Counted from the first letter of the stretch, positions 13,978-21,763 are shown. The stretch is DNA of 33,642 bases from Bacteroides gallinarum DSM 18171 = JCM 13658 (GCF_000374365.1 NZ_KB894161.1:1-33642), one strand, 5' to 3'. Notes: a model not told the origin generated them from the sequence alone. Translations and numbers: made by a program.

Positions 13978-15314
13978 TCTAAAGCCCCGCCTTCCTCCTG
14001 CGGGGCCCGGACGAAAAAACCGTCCGTACGGTTTTGCGGCCGCTTCCCGCCTGCCGGTTGCGGTGTCATCCGGGCGAAGGAGGAGACGGCCTGCTGTCCC
14101 GTTATCCTCTTTTCCTCCAGCTCCGCTTTCAGCCGTTTATACTCCTGCGGTTTTTCAATATGCAGCTGTTCGTACAGATAGTCGTCAGCAACGGGAATAC
14201 CGAATACGGATACGGCTTTCTCCAGCAGCCCGGCTTTCACCTTCACGCCCTCCATATCGGGTTCTTCCACATAAACGAACTCGCCTTCCCGGGGGGTTAT
14301 ACCCAGCGACGCGAACAGCTCCGCCATGTCATAGTTCAGCAGGTTCAGTATACTTAACGCGTCCTGCTCTATGATTTCCTGCTCCACCTTATTGTGTACG
14401 GTCCCGAGCGCCTGTGTCCCTGTTTCGCTTGCTTCGGTTGTAAGCGTGTTTCCCAGTACCGCCTTACTCATTTCCGCATTGTAACGGTCGACGAGGGAGG
14501 AATACATACTGCTGCTCCCGGACAGGTTTCCCGGTTCCACGAACTCCAGTGTTGTCCCGTCCGGACAAAGGAACACGGTCGCCCCGCCCTGTGCGGTTGC
14601 CGCTTCCAGTGTGGCGTTACGCGCTTCCGGGTCCGCAGCGTCGTAGGTGTACTTACGTACCGGACGGCCGAATATCTCGGCGAGCTCGGCCCAGTCGCCT
14701 ATCGTCCCTCTTTTATAGATAACGTACGGAGCCGTACGGGCCAGAATTCCCAACGGTTCTTTACCGCGTATCATCAGCAGGTCGGAATATTCCTCAAAGG
14801 GCTCTCCCGTAATATCGGCCTGGCGGGTCTTGATGAGGTTCAGTACCGGGTCCACATGCTTTCTGGGCACCATGTAGTAGTCTATCCATCCTTTCTCATT
14901 GATATAGAACTGTACAAGCGTGAACCCCCAGTAATCTGCATCCAGCGCGTCACTGATGAACCTCAGGAACCACGGAGAACTGATTTGCCCGTTCACCTTG
15001 TCGTCGGCCACCCCATTACGCCGGAACTCTATTTTCCGTCCCAGCACCCCGCTTTTCCGCTTCTGCACCACGCTGAACAGATGCGGGTCCATTAATGATT
15101 CGCTGTATATGTCATAGAGCCTGACCCGGCTTGTGAAGTCCACATTCTCCGCATTACGGATTGCATCCATATAGTCATTCAACCCGATACCGAACCGGTG
15201 CGGCTGTGTCAGTATTACGGTTGCTCCGGGGCGTGTTACATTACTGCCTTCCGTGATACGTTTCCCGGTGCTTTCGGCTTTCCGGTTCTTGAAAAAAGGA
15301 ATTTTAAGGTTCAT
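13971..15314 (-). CDS. Portal protein, Mu gp29-like (DUF935)
   Basis: This 447-residue protein has recognisable DUF935 features: 'YSESLMDPHLFSVVQKRKSG', 'FLRFISDALDADYWGFTLVQ', 'VPRKHVDP', 'GTIGDWAELAEIFGRPVRKY', 'AVLGNTLTTEASETGTQA' and the helical C-terminus. The portal is the dodecameric ring at one capsid vertex through which DNA enters and leaves; it docks the terminase. Length is a little shorter than Mu gp29 (about 512). The gene lies between the gp36-like and MuF genes. In Mu, gp36 comes after the capsid, so its place upstream of the portal here is a rearrangement. Confidence 0.88.
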   Translation of the reverse strand: MNLKIPFFKNRKAESTGKRITEGSNVTRPGATVILTQPHRFGIGLNDYMDAIRNAENVDFTSRVRLYDIYSESLMDPHLFSVVQKRKSGVLGRKIEFRRNGVADDKVNGQISSPWFLRFISDALDADYWGFTLVQFYINEKGWIDYYMVPRKHVDPVLNLIKTRQADITGEPFEEYSDLLMIRGKEPLGILARTAPYVIYKRGTIGDWAELAEIFGRPVRKYTYDAADPEARNATLEAATAQGGATVFLCPDGTTLEFVEPGNLSGSSSMYSSLVDRYNAEMSKAVLGNTLTTEASETGTQALGTVHNKVEQEIIEQDALSILNLLNYDMAELFASLGITPREGEFVYVEEPDMEGVKVKAGLLEKAVSVFGIPVADDYLYEQLHIEKPQEYKRLKAELEEKRITGQQAVSSFARMTPQPAGGKRPQNRTDGFFVRAPQEEGGALEW

Positions 15315-15342
15315 GTTTTTTCAGTTTTCGTTTTATCGATGC

Positions 15343-15768
15343 TTAGATATGATTGACCCTTTTAGGGTTGCTTTTCATCAGCCACGGGCTGTTTTGCCGC
15401 AGCGTTTCATCCGGCAGGAGCGACGCCCCGTCAATGGCGATTTTGCAGGCCGCCACCTGCTTCAGCCACTCCACGGCCCTCTCGTACCTGTCCTTACGGA
15501 TTTGGGACATCTTCTGCGGGTTATGGATACTGAATAAGTGGTAAACGGCGATGTCTACCGCCAGCATCAGGACAAGCTGGTTCCGGGCTTCCCCTTCAGC
15601 TGAAAAGATTGCATCCACATCATACCGGCCGCTAAGATACCCGCGCATCTCGGCAACGGCACGGTCCTCGCAGATTTCGACAATGGCGCTGTCGCTGCGT
15701 GTCAGGGCGTCCAGTATCTCGCGGTGTATACTGGCGTCATAGTCCTCCTGTGTTATGAATTTGCTCAT
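15343..15768 (-). CDS. Mu gp36-like protein (DUF1320), head-tail connector
   Basis: This 141-residue protein follows the DUF1320 pattern: an N-terminal 'MSKFITQEDYDASIHREILD', the helix 'AVAEMRGYLSGRYDVDAIF', 'LVLMLAVDIAVYHLFSIHNP' and 'RYERAVEWLKQVAACKIAID'. The family is thought to be a head-completion or connector protein in Mu-like phages. It starts 2 nt after the terminase stop. Its position before the portal is unusual, since Mu places it after the major capsid gene. Confidence 0.75.
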   Translation of the reverse strand: MSKFITQEDYDASIHREILDALTRSDSAIVEICEDRAVAEMRGYLSGRYDVDAIFSAEGEARNQLVLMLAVDIAVYHLFSIHNPQKMSQIRKDRYERAVEWLKQVAACKIAIDGASLLPDETLRQNSPWLMKSNPKRVNHI

Positions 15769-15770
15769 GG

Positions 15771-17300
15771 CTATAATCGTTTGGGGTTCCGGCGTGCGCT
15801 GTGATGAATCACCGTCACCGGTTCCAATTGTTGTACTTTCTTTTTCAGGATACGAAGTCCGCCTTCCACGCAGTCGGGGCCGTCGGCGGGAAATTTGAGC
15901 CGGAGGGTGAAGAGCCTGAACTGGTCGTCCAGACGTTTCATGTGCGGGTTGTCCCGCTCTGCTTCGTTAAAAACAAGGTTCCCCTCCCGGTTGAGAGGTT
16001 CCAGGTTCGCCTCGATACGTGTGGCCTTTTCGGTCTTCCTGTCCTCATCCGGATGAATATATAGCTGCACGTTTCTCTCGTTGCGCACCTTTGCCACCAG
16101 GGGCTTGAACACCTGCTGGAAAAAAGGGTCCTGCAGCTTGTTGTTTTCCATATAGCAGTACACCGGAACTTTACCGCCAACATATTCGAGCAACTGCACG
16201 TACCAGTCGATGAAGTCCGAGTTCAGCCCCCTGTCCAGACGCACGTTGACGATATACACCTTCTGCCTAAGCTGTCCCATTAGCACGCAGCTTTTCGTGC
16301 TGCTGTTCCTGCTCCTGTTCTCTCCCGGCGCGGGGTCCCCGTATATAACCAGGAACTGGAACTTTTTCAGGTCGGGCACTTTCCCGTAGGTTATCTCCCT
16401 GAACACCTCTCCTTCGGTCACCGGGTTGTTGAAGTACTCAGTCTGCTGTGCGGCCGTACTGATTTTCGAGAGTGCCGTGTCGATATCCTCTTCCGTGTTT
16501 TTTGCCGGCCATGTGCTCCGCCCCTCCTTATCCCGTATGTTCACTATATCCCAATGGTCGGCCGCTTCTCCAGCCCGCGTTACGCAGCAGTCGCGCGCGA
16601 TAATGTTTCCGCAGAATATGATAAGCGTCTTTATGGCCGTGTCACGTGTCCCGTACAACGCCTTTTCCCACCAGTCCCAGTTCTTCTGGACCGTATCCGG
16701 GTTACGTACCGACTCATCCGTATCGAAATCGTCCACGAGCAGTACGTCCGGGCGTACGGCTCCGTTACGGCTTCCCCGCGGTGCATTTCCGGCACCTACC
16801 GCCCTGAACGCACACCCGCATTTGGCAACGAACTCCTCCGCGCACCAGTTTCCCGGACTGACCTGTATGCCGTAATACGCCCTTATCAGCGCGTTTTCCT
16901 CGAACTGTTTCTTGTAGGGAGCGAGCAACCGTACCGCACTGTCCTGCGTGGCGGATGCCATCATCACGTTGCACTTTCTTCCTGTCAAGACCAGATACAT
17001 TACGATGAACATCACCGTCGTACTTTTCGCCAGCCCGCGCGCCCAGGATAGCATCTCAAACCATTCCCCATGCCTTACGCACCGCCGTATGGCCTTTATG
17101 TGGAAATCCGCGAACTCGAACCTGCAATATTCCGGAAAGAAGAACTTTATCCATTCTACCGGGTCCGCCTCCAGCCTGGCGCGGTCTTTGGCAATCTGCG
17201 CCTGCGTCAGGCCCACATCCGAATTCTGCCTGCGCAGCCCTGCCTCGTAAAACACCGCCCATTCCCTGAGCATGTCCCTGTCTTTCTGTGTCTGCGTCAT
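15771..17300 (-). CDS. Terminase large subunit (Mu gp28-like)
   Basis: The ATG at 17300 overlaps the small-subunit stop (ATGA) and gives 509 residues; frames further upstream are low-complexity shadow sequence. The N-terminal ATPase has Walker A 'ARGLAKST' at about 87-94 and Walker B 'DVLLVDDFD' at 185-193. The C-terminal RNase H-like nuclease has 'FLVIYGDPAPG' with Asp322, later 'VYCYMENNKLQDPF' and 'DGPDCVEGGLRIL'. The enzyme cuts phage DNA together with flanking host DNA and pumps it into the prohead through the portal. Confidence 0.88.
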   Translation of the reverse strand: MTQTQKDRDMLREWAVFYEAGLRRQNSDVGLTQAQIAKDRARLEADPVEWIKFFFPEYCRFEFADFHIKAIRRCVRHGEWFEMLSWARGLAKSTTVMFIVMYLVLTGRKCNVMMASATQDSAVRLLAPYKKQFEENALIRAYYGIQVSPGNWCAEEFVAKCGCAFRAVGAGNAPRGSRNGAVRPDVLLVDDFDTDESVRNPDTVQKNWDWWEKALYGTRDTAIKTLIIFCGNIIARDCCVTRAGEAADHWDIVNIRDKEGRSTWPAKNTEEDIDTALSKISTAAQQTEYFNNPVTEGEVFREITYGKVPDLKKFQFLVIYGDPAPGENRSRNSSTKSCVLMGQLRQKVYIVNVRLDRGLNSDFIDWYVQLLEYVGGKVPVYCYMENNKLQDPFFQQVFKPLVAKVRNERNVQLYIHPDEDRKTEKATRIEANLEPLNREGNLVFNEAERDNPHMKRLDDQFRLFTLRLKFPADGPDCVEGGLRILKKKVQQLEPVTVIHHSARRNPKRL

Positions 17301-17740
17301 AGGCTGTCCTTTATAAATGCGTCCCACAGGCGGAGGAACTCCTTGCTTTTCTCCAGGTCGAAGGGCCGCAGCCAGTTTATGAACTTCATTCCCACGCTGA
17401 TGATGTCGGCTATACCGACGTCGGTCTCCATTTTCTTGATTGCCGTCGCCAGCTTGCTGAGCGTATCGGCTTCCGCCGTCGTGGGGAAGCGCTTCCCTTC
17501 TTCCCTCTGGCTGATGACACGGTTTATTTCCGACACCTGCCTGTGCAGTGCCGCCACCTGCTGTTCTCTGGTGAGTGTTATCCCCACCTTCAGTTCTTCC
17601 CATTTCTCCTCTCTCATCCATCTTGCAACGGTCTGCCGTGTCACGCCGGCCTTGTCGGCAATCTCCTGTTGCGTAAGGTTGTCCTTGAGATAGAGAGTAC
17701 GGGCGTAATCCTTCTTCTGCTGTGAGCTGAGTTCTGCCAT
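17297..17740 (-). CDS. Terminase small subunit-like HTH protein (Mu gp27 position)
   Basis: The ATG at 17740, with AAAAGGA 9-15 nt before it, gives 147 residues; an upstream ATG at 17770 lies in the promoter-like region and is less likely. The N-terminal helix-turn-helix 'NLTQQEIADKAGVTRQTVAR' (about 20-40) is followed by 'WMREEKWEELKV', a feature of phage small terminases, and a long helical region. It should recognise phage DNA for packaging. It is coupled to the large subunit by an ATGA overlap and is the first gene of the leftward head operon. Confidence 0.78.
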   Translation of the reverse strand: MAELSSQQKKDYARTLYLKDNLTQQEIADKAGVTRQTVARWMREEKWEELKVGITLTREQQVAALHRQVSEINRVISQREEGKRFPTTAEADTLSKLATAIKKMETDVGIADIISVGMKFINWLRPFDLEKSKEFLRLWDAFIKDSL

Positions 17741-17913
17741 ACTCGTTTGTCCTTTTATGATTTTACGCAAAGTTCACTATCCTGCCCGTGAATAGGAAAA
17801 AAGGGTGAAAGGGTTGCAGGTAACGGTGCATGGCCTGCGTACTTGCGCGTAACGGTTACACACTTTTTTGTGGGGTTGTCATTGCCTCTGTAAGTTTGCC
17901 GCAAATAAACCGA
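17741..17913. promoter_or_regulatory. Divergent late control region
   Basis: This 173-bp gap separates the leftward terminase operon from the rightward capsid-tail operon. Leftward, GAACTTTG (minus strand, 17768-17775) with TTTC 20 nt upstream is a one-mismatch -7/-33 pair. Rightward, a full consensus promoter lies at 17867-17898. Between them GTAACGGT occurs twice (17820-17827 and 17849-17856, 29 bp apart), and the second copy is part of a dyad GTAACGGTTAC ending 7 nt before the rightward -33. I infer a binding site for a late activator. Confidence 0.5.
17867..17898 (+). promoter_or_regulatory. Late rightward promoter
   Basis: TTTG (17867-17870), a 20-nt spacer and TAAGTTTG (17891-17898) match the Bacteroides consensus exactly. 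As in the promoter at 10901-10932, the spacer is 20 nt and contains TTGTCATT. Transcription would start about 10 nt before the ATG at 17914, giving a very short leader. Confidence 0.7.
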
Positions 17914-18951
17914 ATGAGCATGAAAGTTTTTAAATCCATATTGAATGAAAAGACCGCATGCCTGCTGCTTTACGGAGAAATCAGCGACGAAGGCGGGGAA
18001 GGCAGGATAGCCAGCCGTGACATCGTGAACGAACTGATGCACCTGGACAGCTATGAAAACCTGAATATCCGCATCAATTCCATTGGGGGTGACGTTTACC
18101 CCGGTATTGCCATTTTCAACGCCATCCGCCAGTGCAGGAGCAATGTCACCATTTATATCGACGGCATCGCCGCCAGCATCGCCGGTGTGATATCCCTGTG
18201 CGGGAAACGTGTCGAGATGAGCCGGTACGCCCGTATGATGCTGCACAACGTTTCCGGCGGCTGTTACGGCAACAAGCAGGACCTGCGCGACATGATATCC
18301 ACCATTGAAAGCCTGGAGGATACCATTGCCGAAATCATCGGCGAACGTTGCGGCAAGGGCAAGGAGGAGGTAAAAGAAACCTACTTTGACGGCGCCGACC
18401 ATTGGCTGAAAGCCGAAGAAGCCCTGCAGCTGGGGCTGATTGACGCCATTTATGACGTGGAGCCCGTTCCCGAAGGGAGCAGCACGGATGACATCTACCG
18501 TATATTCACTAACCGGCTGGAGCTGGAACAGCAAAGGCCACAAAACCCCGATAAGATGAAATTGGAAGACTTTAAGAAAATTCCCCGTTTCGCCAACTGC
18601 GCTGACGAGGCGGCGGTAATGGCCATGCTGGGCGAGACGGCCCAGAAGGCGGACAAGGCCGATGACCTGGAGAAGGAGAACGGCGAGCTGAAGGAAAAGC
18701 TGGAACAGCAGGAAAAGGAACGGATTGAGAACGCCGTGGCGGATGCCGTGGCGGACGGGCGTATCGGTGCCGACCAGAAGGATACCTACCGGAATATCCT
18801 GAAATCGAACTTTAAGGACGGCATGACCGCACTGAAAGCCTTGAAGCCGAAAAGACTGCTGAAGGACAGGCTGGGTTCTCCGGTTCCCGGCGAAAATGGG
18901 AGCCCCTGGCAGAAACGCCAGAAAGAAATTGAGACCAACCGCAAAAAGTAG
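17914..18951 (+). CDS. ClpP-like prohead protease with C-terminal scaffold region
   Basis: The ATG at 17914 (or 17920) gives 345 residues. The ClpP/S14-type domain spans about 1-190: 'RINSIGGDVYPGIAIFNAIR', the nucleophile Ser88 in 'GIAASIAG', His111 in 'MMLHNVSGG' and Asp162 before 'HWLKAEEALQLGLIDAIY'. From about 215 the protein is charged and helical ('KADDLEKENGELKEKLEQQE'), like a scaffold. Mu makes protease I and scaffold Z from nested genes. An in-frame ATG at 18556 ('MKLEDFKKIPRF') would give a comparable 131-residue scaffold. It acts in prohead assembly and maturation. Confidence 0.82.
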   Translation: MSMKVFKSILNEKTACLLLYGEISDEGGEGRIASRDIVNELMHLDSYENLNIRINSIGGDVYPGIAIFNAIRQCRSNVTIYIDGIAASIAGVISLCGKRVEMSRYARMMLHNVSGGCYGNKQDLRDMISTIESLEDTIAEIIGERCGKGKEEVKETYFDGADHWLKAEEALQLGLIDAIYDVEPVPEGSSTDDIYRIFTNRLELEQQRPQNPDKMKLEDFKKIPRFANCADEAAVMAMLGETAQKADKADDLEKENGELKEKLEQQEKERIENAVADAVADGRIGADQKDTYRNILKSNFKDGMTALKALKPKRLLKDRLGSPVPGENGSPWQKRQKEIETNRKK

Positions 18952-18957
18952 TATGCC

Positions 18958-19089
18958 ATGATTCCAATCAAGGACCCCAAAAACGTCAAGCTGGGCGGCA
19001 GCTCCTATTTCGGCAAGAAGATAGGCAGCAGCGTACGCAGTGCCGGCAGCGCCCCGCAGATTCGCGGAAGACAGAAAGTGAAAATGTAG
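18958..19089 (+). CDS. Short basic Gly/Ser-rich protein
   Basis: An ATG at 18958 opens a 43-residue frame ('MIPIKDPKNVKLGGSSYFGK', then 'IGSSVRSAGSAPQIRGRQKV') ending TAG at 19087-19089. It starts 6 nt after the protease stop and ends 44 nt before the capsid gene, filling the gap. The peptide is basic and low in hydrophobic residues, so it could bind DNA or capsid. Codon use is like its neighbours. No family is recognised. Confidence 0.5.
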   Translation: MIPIKDPKNVKLGGSSYFGKKIGSSVRSAGSAPQIRGRQKVKM

Positions 19090-19133
19090 TGCCCATTGGC
19101 AGTAAACGTTAATAATTAAAAACAGAAAAGACA

Positions 19134-20102
19134 ATGATTCAAGGATTGAATACCACCAACTATTCCGGCGAAGTGCTGGAAACCGTGCTGACTCTTGCCG
19201 CAACAGGCAACGAATTGGTAAGCAAGGGGCTGATAATGGTTATCCCCGGAGTAAACAGCTCAATCAGTATTCCCCGCGTAAAATCGGGCAAGATGCTGCA
19301 GAAGCGTAAGGAGGACCCGCAGAAGTCTGACAGCAAGGGCGATTTCACGTACAGCGAGAAGAAGCTGACGCCAAAGGACATGATGGCCTTTACACTGTTC
19401 AACCCCCGCGCGTTCGAACATATCTGGCGCGAATACCAGCCCACGGGCAATCTCGTGTTCCGCCAGCTTCCCGCCAACGTGCAGAATATCCTGCTCCAGG
19501 AACTTCTGAAACAGGTAGGCAACGAACTGGGCTATCAGTACATCAACGGTGAGTACGGCGATTCCGACAGCCAGCTGCTGGACGGCATCCTGACACAGGC
19601 AGCCAAGGATGCGGACGTTGTGAAAGTGAAAAGCGTCGGTACGACGATGTTGCAGCGCCTGAAGGAACTGAGAACACAGATTCCGGTAACCATGCGCAAC
19701 AATCCCAACCTGCGTATCCTGATGAGCGTGGAAGACTTCGACACATACGATGACGAGCTGACGCAGCTTGCCAACAAGGGTACCGCCCCCACGGATGTCA
19801 ACCAGGAACGTTACAAGGGCATCGCCATCGAAGTGCTGACACAGTGGCCGGCCAGCCTGGTCGTGGCTACCCTGTGCGACAGCGGGATGAACGGTAACCT
19901 GTTCGCAGCAGTCAGCCTGCAGGACGACGAGAATGTCATCCTCATTGACAAATGGGCGAATGCCAGCGAGATGTATTTCTTCAAAATGCTTATGAAGGCC
20001 GACACCCAAATCGGTTTCGGTGAGGAGTTCATCGCATTGGACTGGAGAGACAAAGGGGCTTTTGTACCTGCCGAAGAGACTGAAGACCTGGAAGAAGGAT
20101 AA
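19134..20102 (+). CDS. Major capsid protein
   Basis: This 322-residue protein follows the protease-scaffold gene, the universal place for the capsid gene. Its make-up fits an HK97-type fold: an N-terminal arm 'MIQGLNTTNYSGEVLETVLT', an E-loop-like charged stretch 'KMLQKRKEDPQKSDSKGDFT', a long helix 'NVQNILLQELLKQVGNELGY', and P-domain strands 'PNLRILMSVEDFDTYDDELT' and 'KGIAIEVLTQWPASLVVATL'. It would form the icosahedral shell. Family naming is from context and pattern; residue-level HK97 motifs are not strong enough to see by eye. Confidence 0.75.
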   Translation: MIQGLNTTNYSGEVLETVLTLAATGNELVSKGLIMVIPGVNSSISIPRVKSGKMLQKRKEDPQKSDSKGDFTYSEKKLTPKDMMAFTLFNPRAFEHIWREYQPTGNLVFRQLPANVQNILLQELLKQVGNELGYQYINGEYGDSDSQLLDGILTQAAKDADVVKVKSVGTTMLQRLKELRTQIPVTMRNNPNLRILMSVEDFDTYDDELTQLANKGTAPTDVNQERYKGIAIEVLTQWPASLVVATLCDSGMNGNLFAAVSLQDDENVILIDKWANASEMYFFKMLMKADTQIGFGEEFIALDWRDKGAFVPAEETEDLEEG

Positions 20103-20108
20103 GGGGGG

Positions 20109-20411
20109 ATGACTATGGCAAAAAAAATATTGGTGACAGTCATTGTCCTTTCCGCTTTCCGGGACAAGTTCGACCATAAGACGCAGTACCCGGCAGGCAT
20201 GGAACTGCAGGTCGATGAAAAGCGTGCAAAAGACCTGGTAAGTCGCGGGCTTGCCAGACTGAAAGAAAGCGAGTCCGAAGAGCCGGAGCAGCCGCAACCG
20301 GCAAAGCCGGAAGCCGTTCCCGAATCCCCGGATTCCCCCATAGCTCCGGCAGACAGTAATAACCCTGAAAAAAAGGAAGAGGATGAGTGCCAGAGGACTG
20401 AGAAACAATAA
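20109..20411 (+). CDS. Small head-associated protein with disordered tail
   Basis: This frame gives 100 residues from the ATG at 20109; a second ATG at 20115 is equally possible. The first 55 residues ('FRDKFDHKTQYPAGMELQVD', 'KRAKDLVSRGLARL') look like the short domain found after capsid genes in many phages, of the 'xY.pG....d..RA..L..rGlA' type. The rest is Pro/Glu-rich and probably disordered. It may decorate the head or be a connector. It overlaps the lysozyme-like gene by 29 nt. Confidence 0.5.
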   Translation: MTMAKKILVTVIVLSAFRDKFDHKTQYPAGMELQVDEKRAKDLVSRGLARLKESESEEPEQPQPAKPEAVPESPDSPIAPADSNNPEKKEEDECQRTEKQ

Positions 20412-20784
20412 TCCGGGTAACATCCGCCTCTCTGCCACTACCGTGTGGCAGGGAGAAATCCGCCCTTCACAGGACAGGTCGTTCTGCCAGTTCCGGAGTA
20501 TGGCATACGGCTACCGGGTATTGATTAAGCTGCTGCAGAACTACCGCCGCAACAGTGGCTGCCGTACGATAACGGATTTTATCAACCGTTGGGCGCCGCC
20601 CGTGGAGAACAACACTTCCGGCTATATCAGCCGGGTGTGCAGGGAGATGCAGGTACCGGATACCTACGTGCCTGATGTAAACGACAAAGCGAGCATGTGT
20701 GCTTTCGCCGCAGCCATTTCACAGGTGGAAAACGGAGTGCCGGCAGTCATGGCGGATGTGGAAGCGGGATGGAAACTGCTTTAA
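20383..20784 (+). CDS. P5-like peptidoglycan hydrolase (probable endolysin)
   Basis: This 133-residue protein opens with 'RGLRNNNPGNIR', the signature of the virion P5/structural muramidase-like family, followed by 'WQGEIRPSQDRSFCQFRSMA' and 'YGYRVLIKLLQNYRRNSGCR', and ends 'VENGVPAVMADVEAGWKLL'. The family is annotated as peptidoglycan-degrading and lysozyme-like. There is no signal peptide, so it would need a holin or work inside the virion. It is followed by two genes encoding membrane or lipoprotein products that fit a lysis cassette. Confidence 0.7.
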   Translation: MSARGLRNNNPGNIRLSATTVWQGEIRPSQDRSFCQFRSMAYGYRVLIKLLQNYRRNSGCRTITDFINRWAPPVENNTSGYISRVCREMQVPDTYVPDVNDKASMCAFAAAISQVENGVPAVMADVEAGWKLL

Positions 20785-20816
20785 TGATTGGTAATTAACG
20801 ATAATTAATCGGAGAA

Positions 20817-21251
20817 ATGGACGTGCTTTGGAATATCATAATGTATGCGGTGCCCGGCGGCTTTGCCGTACAGGCTATAAACTGGTACCGCAACCGGAAG
20901 TTATCCAAGGCACGCCAGGGAGGCGACATCGATGCCGCCTATCTGGACAATATCAATATGCTCCGTGAAGAATTAATAAAGATTCAAGATGAAAACAGAA
21001 AACTATACAGGGCCATCGCCCGACTCGATCGCACGGTGGCTCGCGCTACTGCTTGTCGTCACTGGGATGATTGCCCTATCCGCGTCGAGTTGCAGAAGCC
21101 CGCAGAAGATACGGAGCAGCCACGCCCTAAAAGACAGTCTGGCAAGCAAAAGCGGGTTCGCTCTCCTGCAGGAAGCCGTACCGCCCAGCGTAGCGAAGAC
21201 GAAATTCCCGGTGAATTTGTTGGAGACGATACCGGTGGGCACAGGCTTTAG
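20817..21251 (+). CDS. Inner-membrane coiled-coil protein, i-spanin- or holin-like
   Basis: This 144-residue protein has one N-terminal hydrophobic segment ('LWNIIMYAVPGGFAVQAINW'), a basic patch ('RNRKLSKARQ') and then a coiled coil ('LREELIKIQDENRKLYRAIA') ending in a Cys pair 'ACRHWDDCPIRVELQ'. That topology fits an inner-membrane spanin subunit such as Rz, or a pinholin-like anchor. The last 88 codons overlap the next gene in the +1 frame. The basic, Arg/Ser-rich tail after 'ELQKPAED' may be shaped by that overlap. Confidence 0.55.
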   Translation: MDVLWNIIMYAVPGGFAVQAINWYRNRKLSKARQGGDIDAAYLDNINMLREELIKIQDENRKLYRAIARLDRTVARATACRHWDDCPIRVELQKPAEDTEQPRPKRQSGKQKRVRSPAGSRTAQRSEDEIPGEFVGDDTGGHRL

Positions 21252-21528
21252 CAGCCGCAGCGGGCAGGCCACCGTCAATGTCACCCGGATATCGGAGGAC
21301 AGCCTGGAAGTGACCGCCACCTGTGACAGCCTGGCCCGCCAGGTACTCATCCTTACGGAAGAAAACACGCGTATACGGGGGGAACTCATGGAAGAAAAAG
21401 AAAAACCGCCTCCGGAAGTGGTACGTGAGCCTACCGGCCTGCAATGGTTCCAGATATGGGCGGGACGGGTCTCACTGCTATACCTTGCTTTCCGCCTGTT
21501 GAAAAGGCACCTTACAAAAATCCTTTAA
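20989..21528 (+). CDS. Lipoprotein with C-terminal membrane helix, spanin-like
   Basis: This 179-residue protein starts inside the upstream gene in the +1 frame, as Rz1 does in Rz. The N-terminus is a lipoprotein signal: hydrophobic 'WLALLLVVTGMIAL' and a loose lipobox 'SASSC' with Cys35. The middle is Ser/Thr- and Glu-rich with a short coil ('LILTEENTRIRGELMEEKEK'). The last 30 residues hold a hydrophobic helix ('LQWFQIWAGRVSLLYLAFRLL') and a basic tail. Lipoprotein plus C-terminal helix is the u-spanin layout, linking outer and inner membranes at lysis. Function is inferred from topology. Confidence 0.55.
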   Translation: MKTENYTGPSPDSIARWLALLLVVTGMIALSASSCRSPQKIRSSHALKDSLASKSGFALLQEAVPPSVAKTKFPVNLLETIPVGTGFSSRSGQATVNVTRISEDSLEVTATCDSLARQVLILTEENTRIRGELMEEKEKPPPEVVREPTGLQWFQIWAGRVSLLYLAFRLLKRHLTKIL

Positions 21529-21539
21529 ACAGCATTCGA

Positions 21540-21752
21540 ATGGATATTAAAGAACAAAAAACAGTATCGGAAAAAACGGTGGCGGGAACAGCCGACCGAC
21601 CGGAACCGGACTTTCTGGAACAATACCGGAGATGTTACCCGCGTGCGAAGAAATTCCATGTCACAGGCGACGGCCTTGTATTCCCGGACGATAAGAAAGC
21701 CGCCGAGGCGCACCAGAGGTGCATCGGACGCGGCGAGTTAAGAACCTATTAA
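21540..21752 (+). CDS. Small unknown protein before the sheath gene
   Basis: The ATG at 21540 gives 70 residues; upstream codons in the frame overlap the spanin-like gene and look non-coding. The C-terminal half ('EQYRRCYPRAKKFHVTGDGL', 'FPDDKKAAEAHQRCIGRGEL') is compact and basic. No family is recognised. It is 11 nt from the spanin-like stop and 11 nt from the sheath start, so it is part of the same operon. Confidence 0.5.
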   Translation: MDIKEQKTVSEKTVAGTADRPEPDFLEQYRRCYPRAKKFHVTGDGLVFPDDKKAAEAHQRCIGRGELRTY

Positions 21753-21763
21753 ATGAGAAGACA

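Noticed and set aside
17301..17621. Upstream extension of the terminase large subunit
   Set aside because: The extension is Gly/Arg/Gln-rich and lies wholly within the small-subunit gene in another frame; the ATG at 17300 coupled by ATGA is the natural start.
17755..19203. Minus-strand frame of 482 codons opposite the protease gene
   Set aside because: Ser88/His111/Asp162 of the ClpP-like protease are on the plus strand; the opposite frame is low-complexity Leu/Phe/Gln shadow sequence and crosses the promoter region.
19260..20438. Minus-strand frame of 392 codons opposite the capsid gene
   Set aside because: A shadow of the capsid gene; its composition is atypical and it spans two real plus-strand genes.
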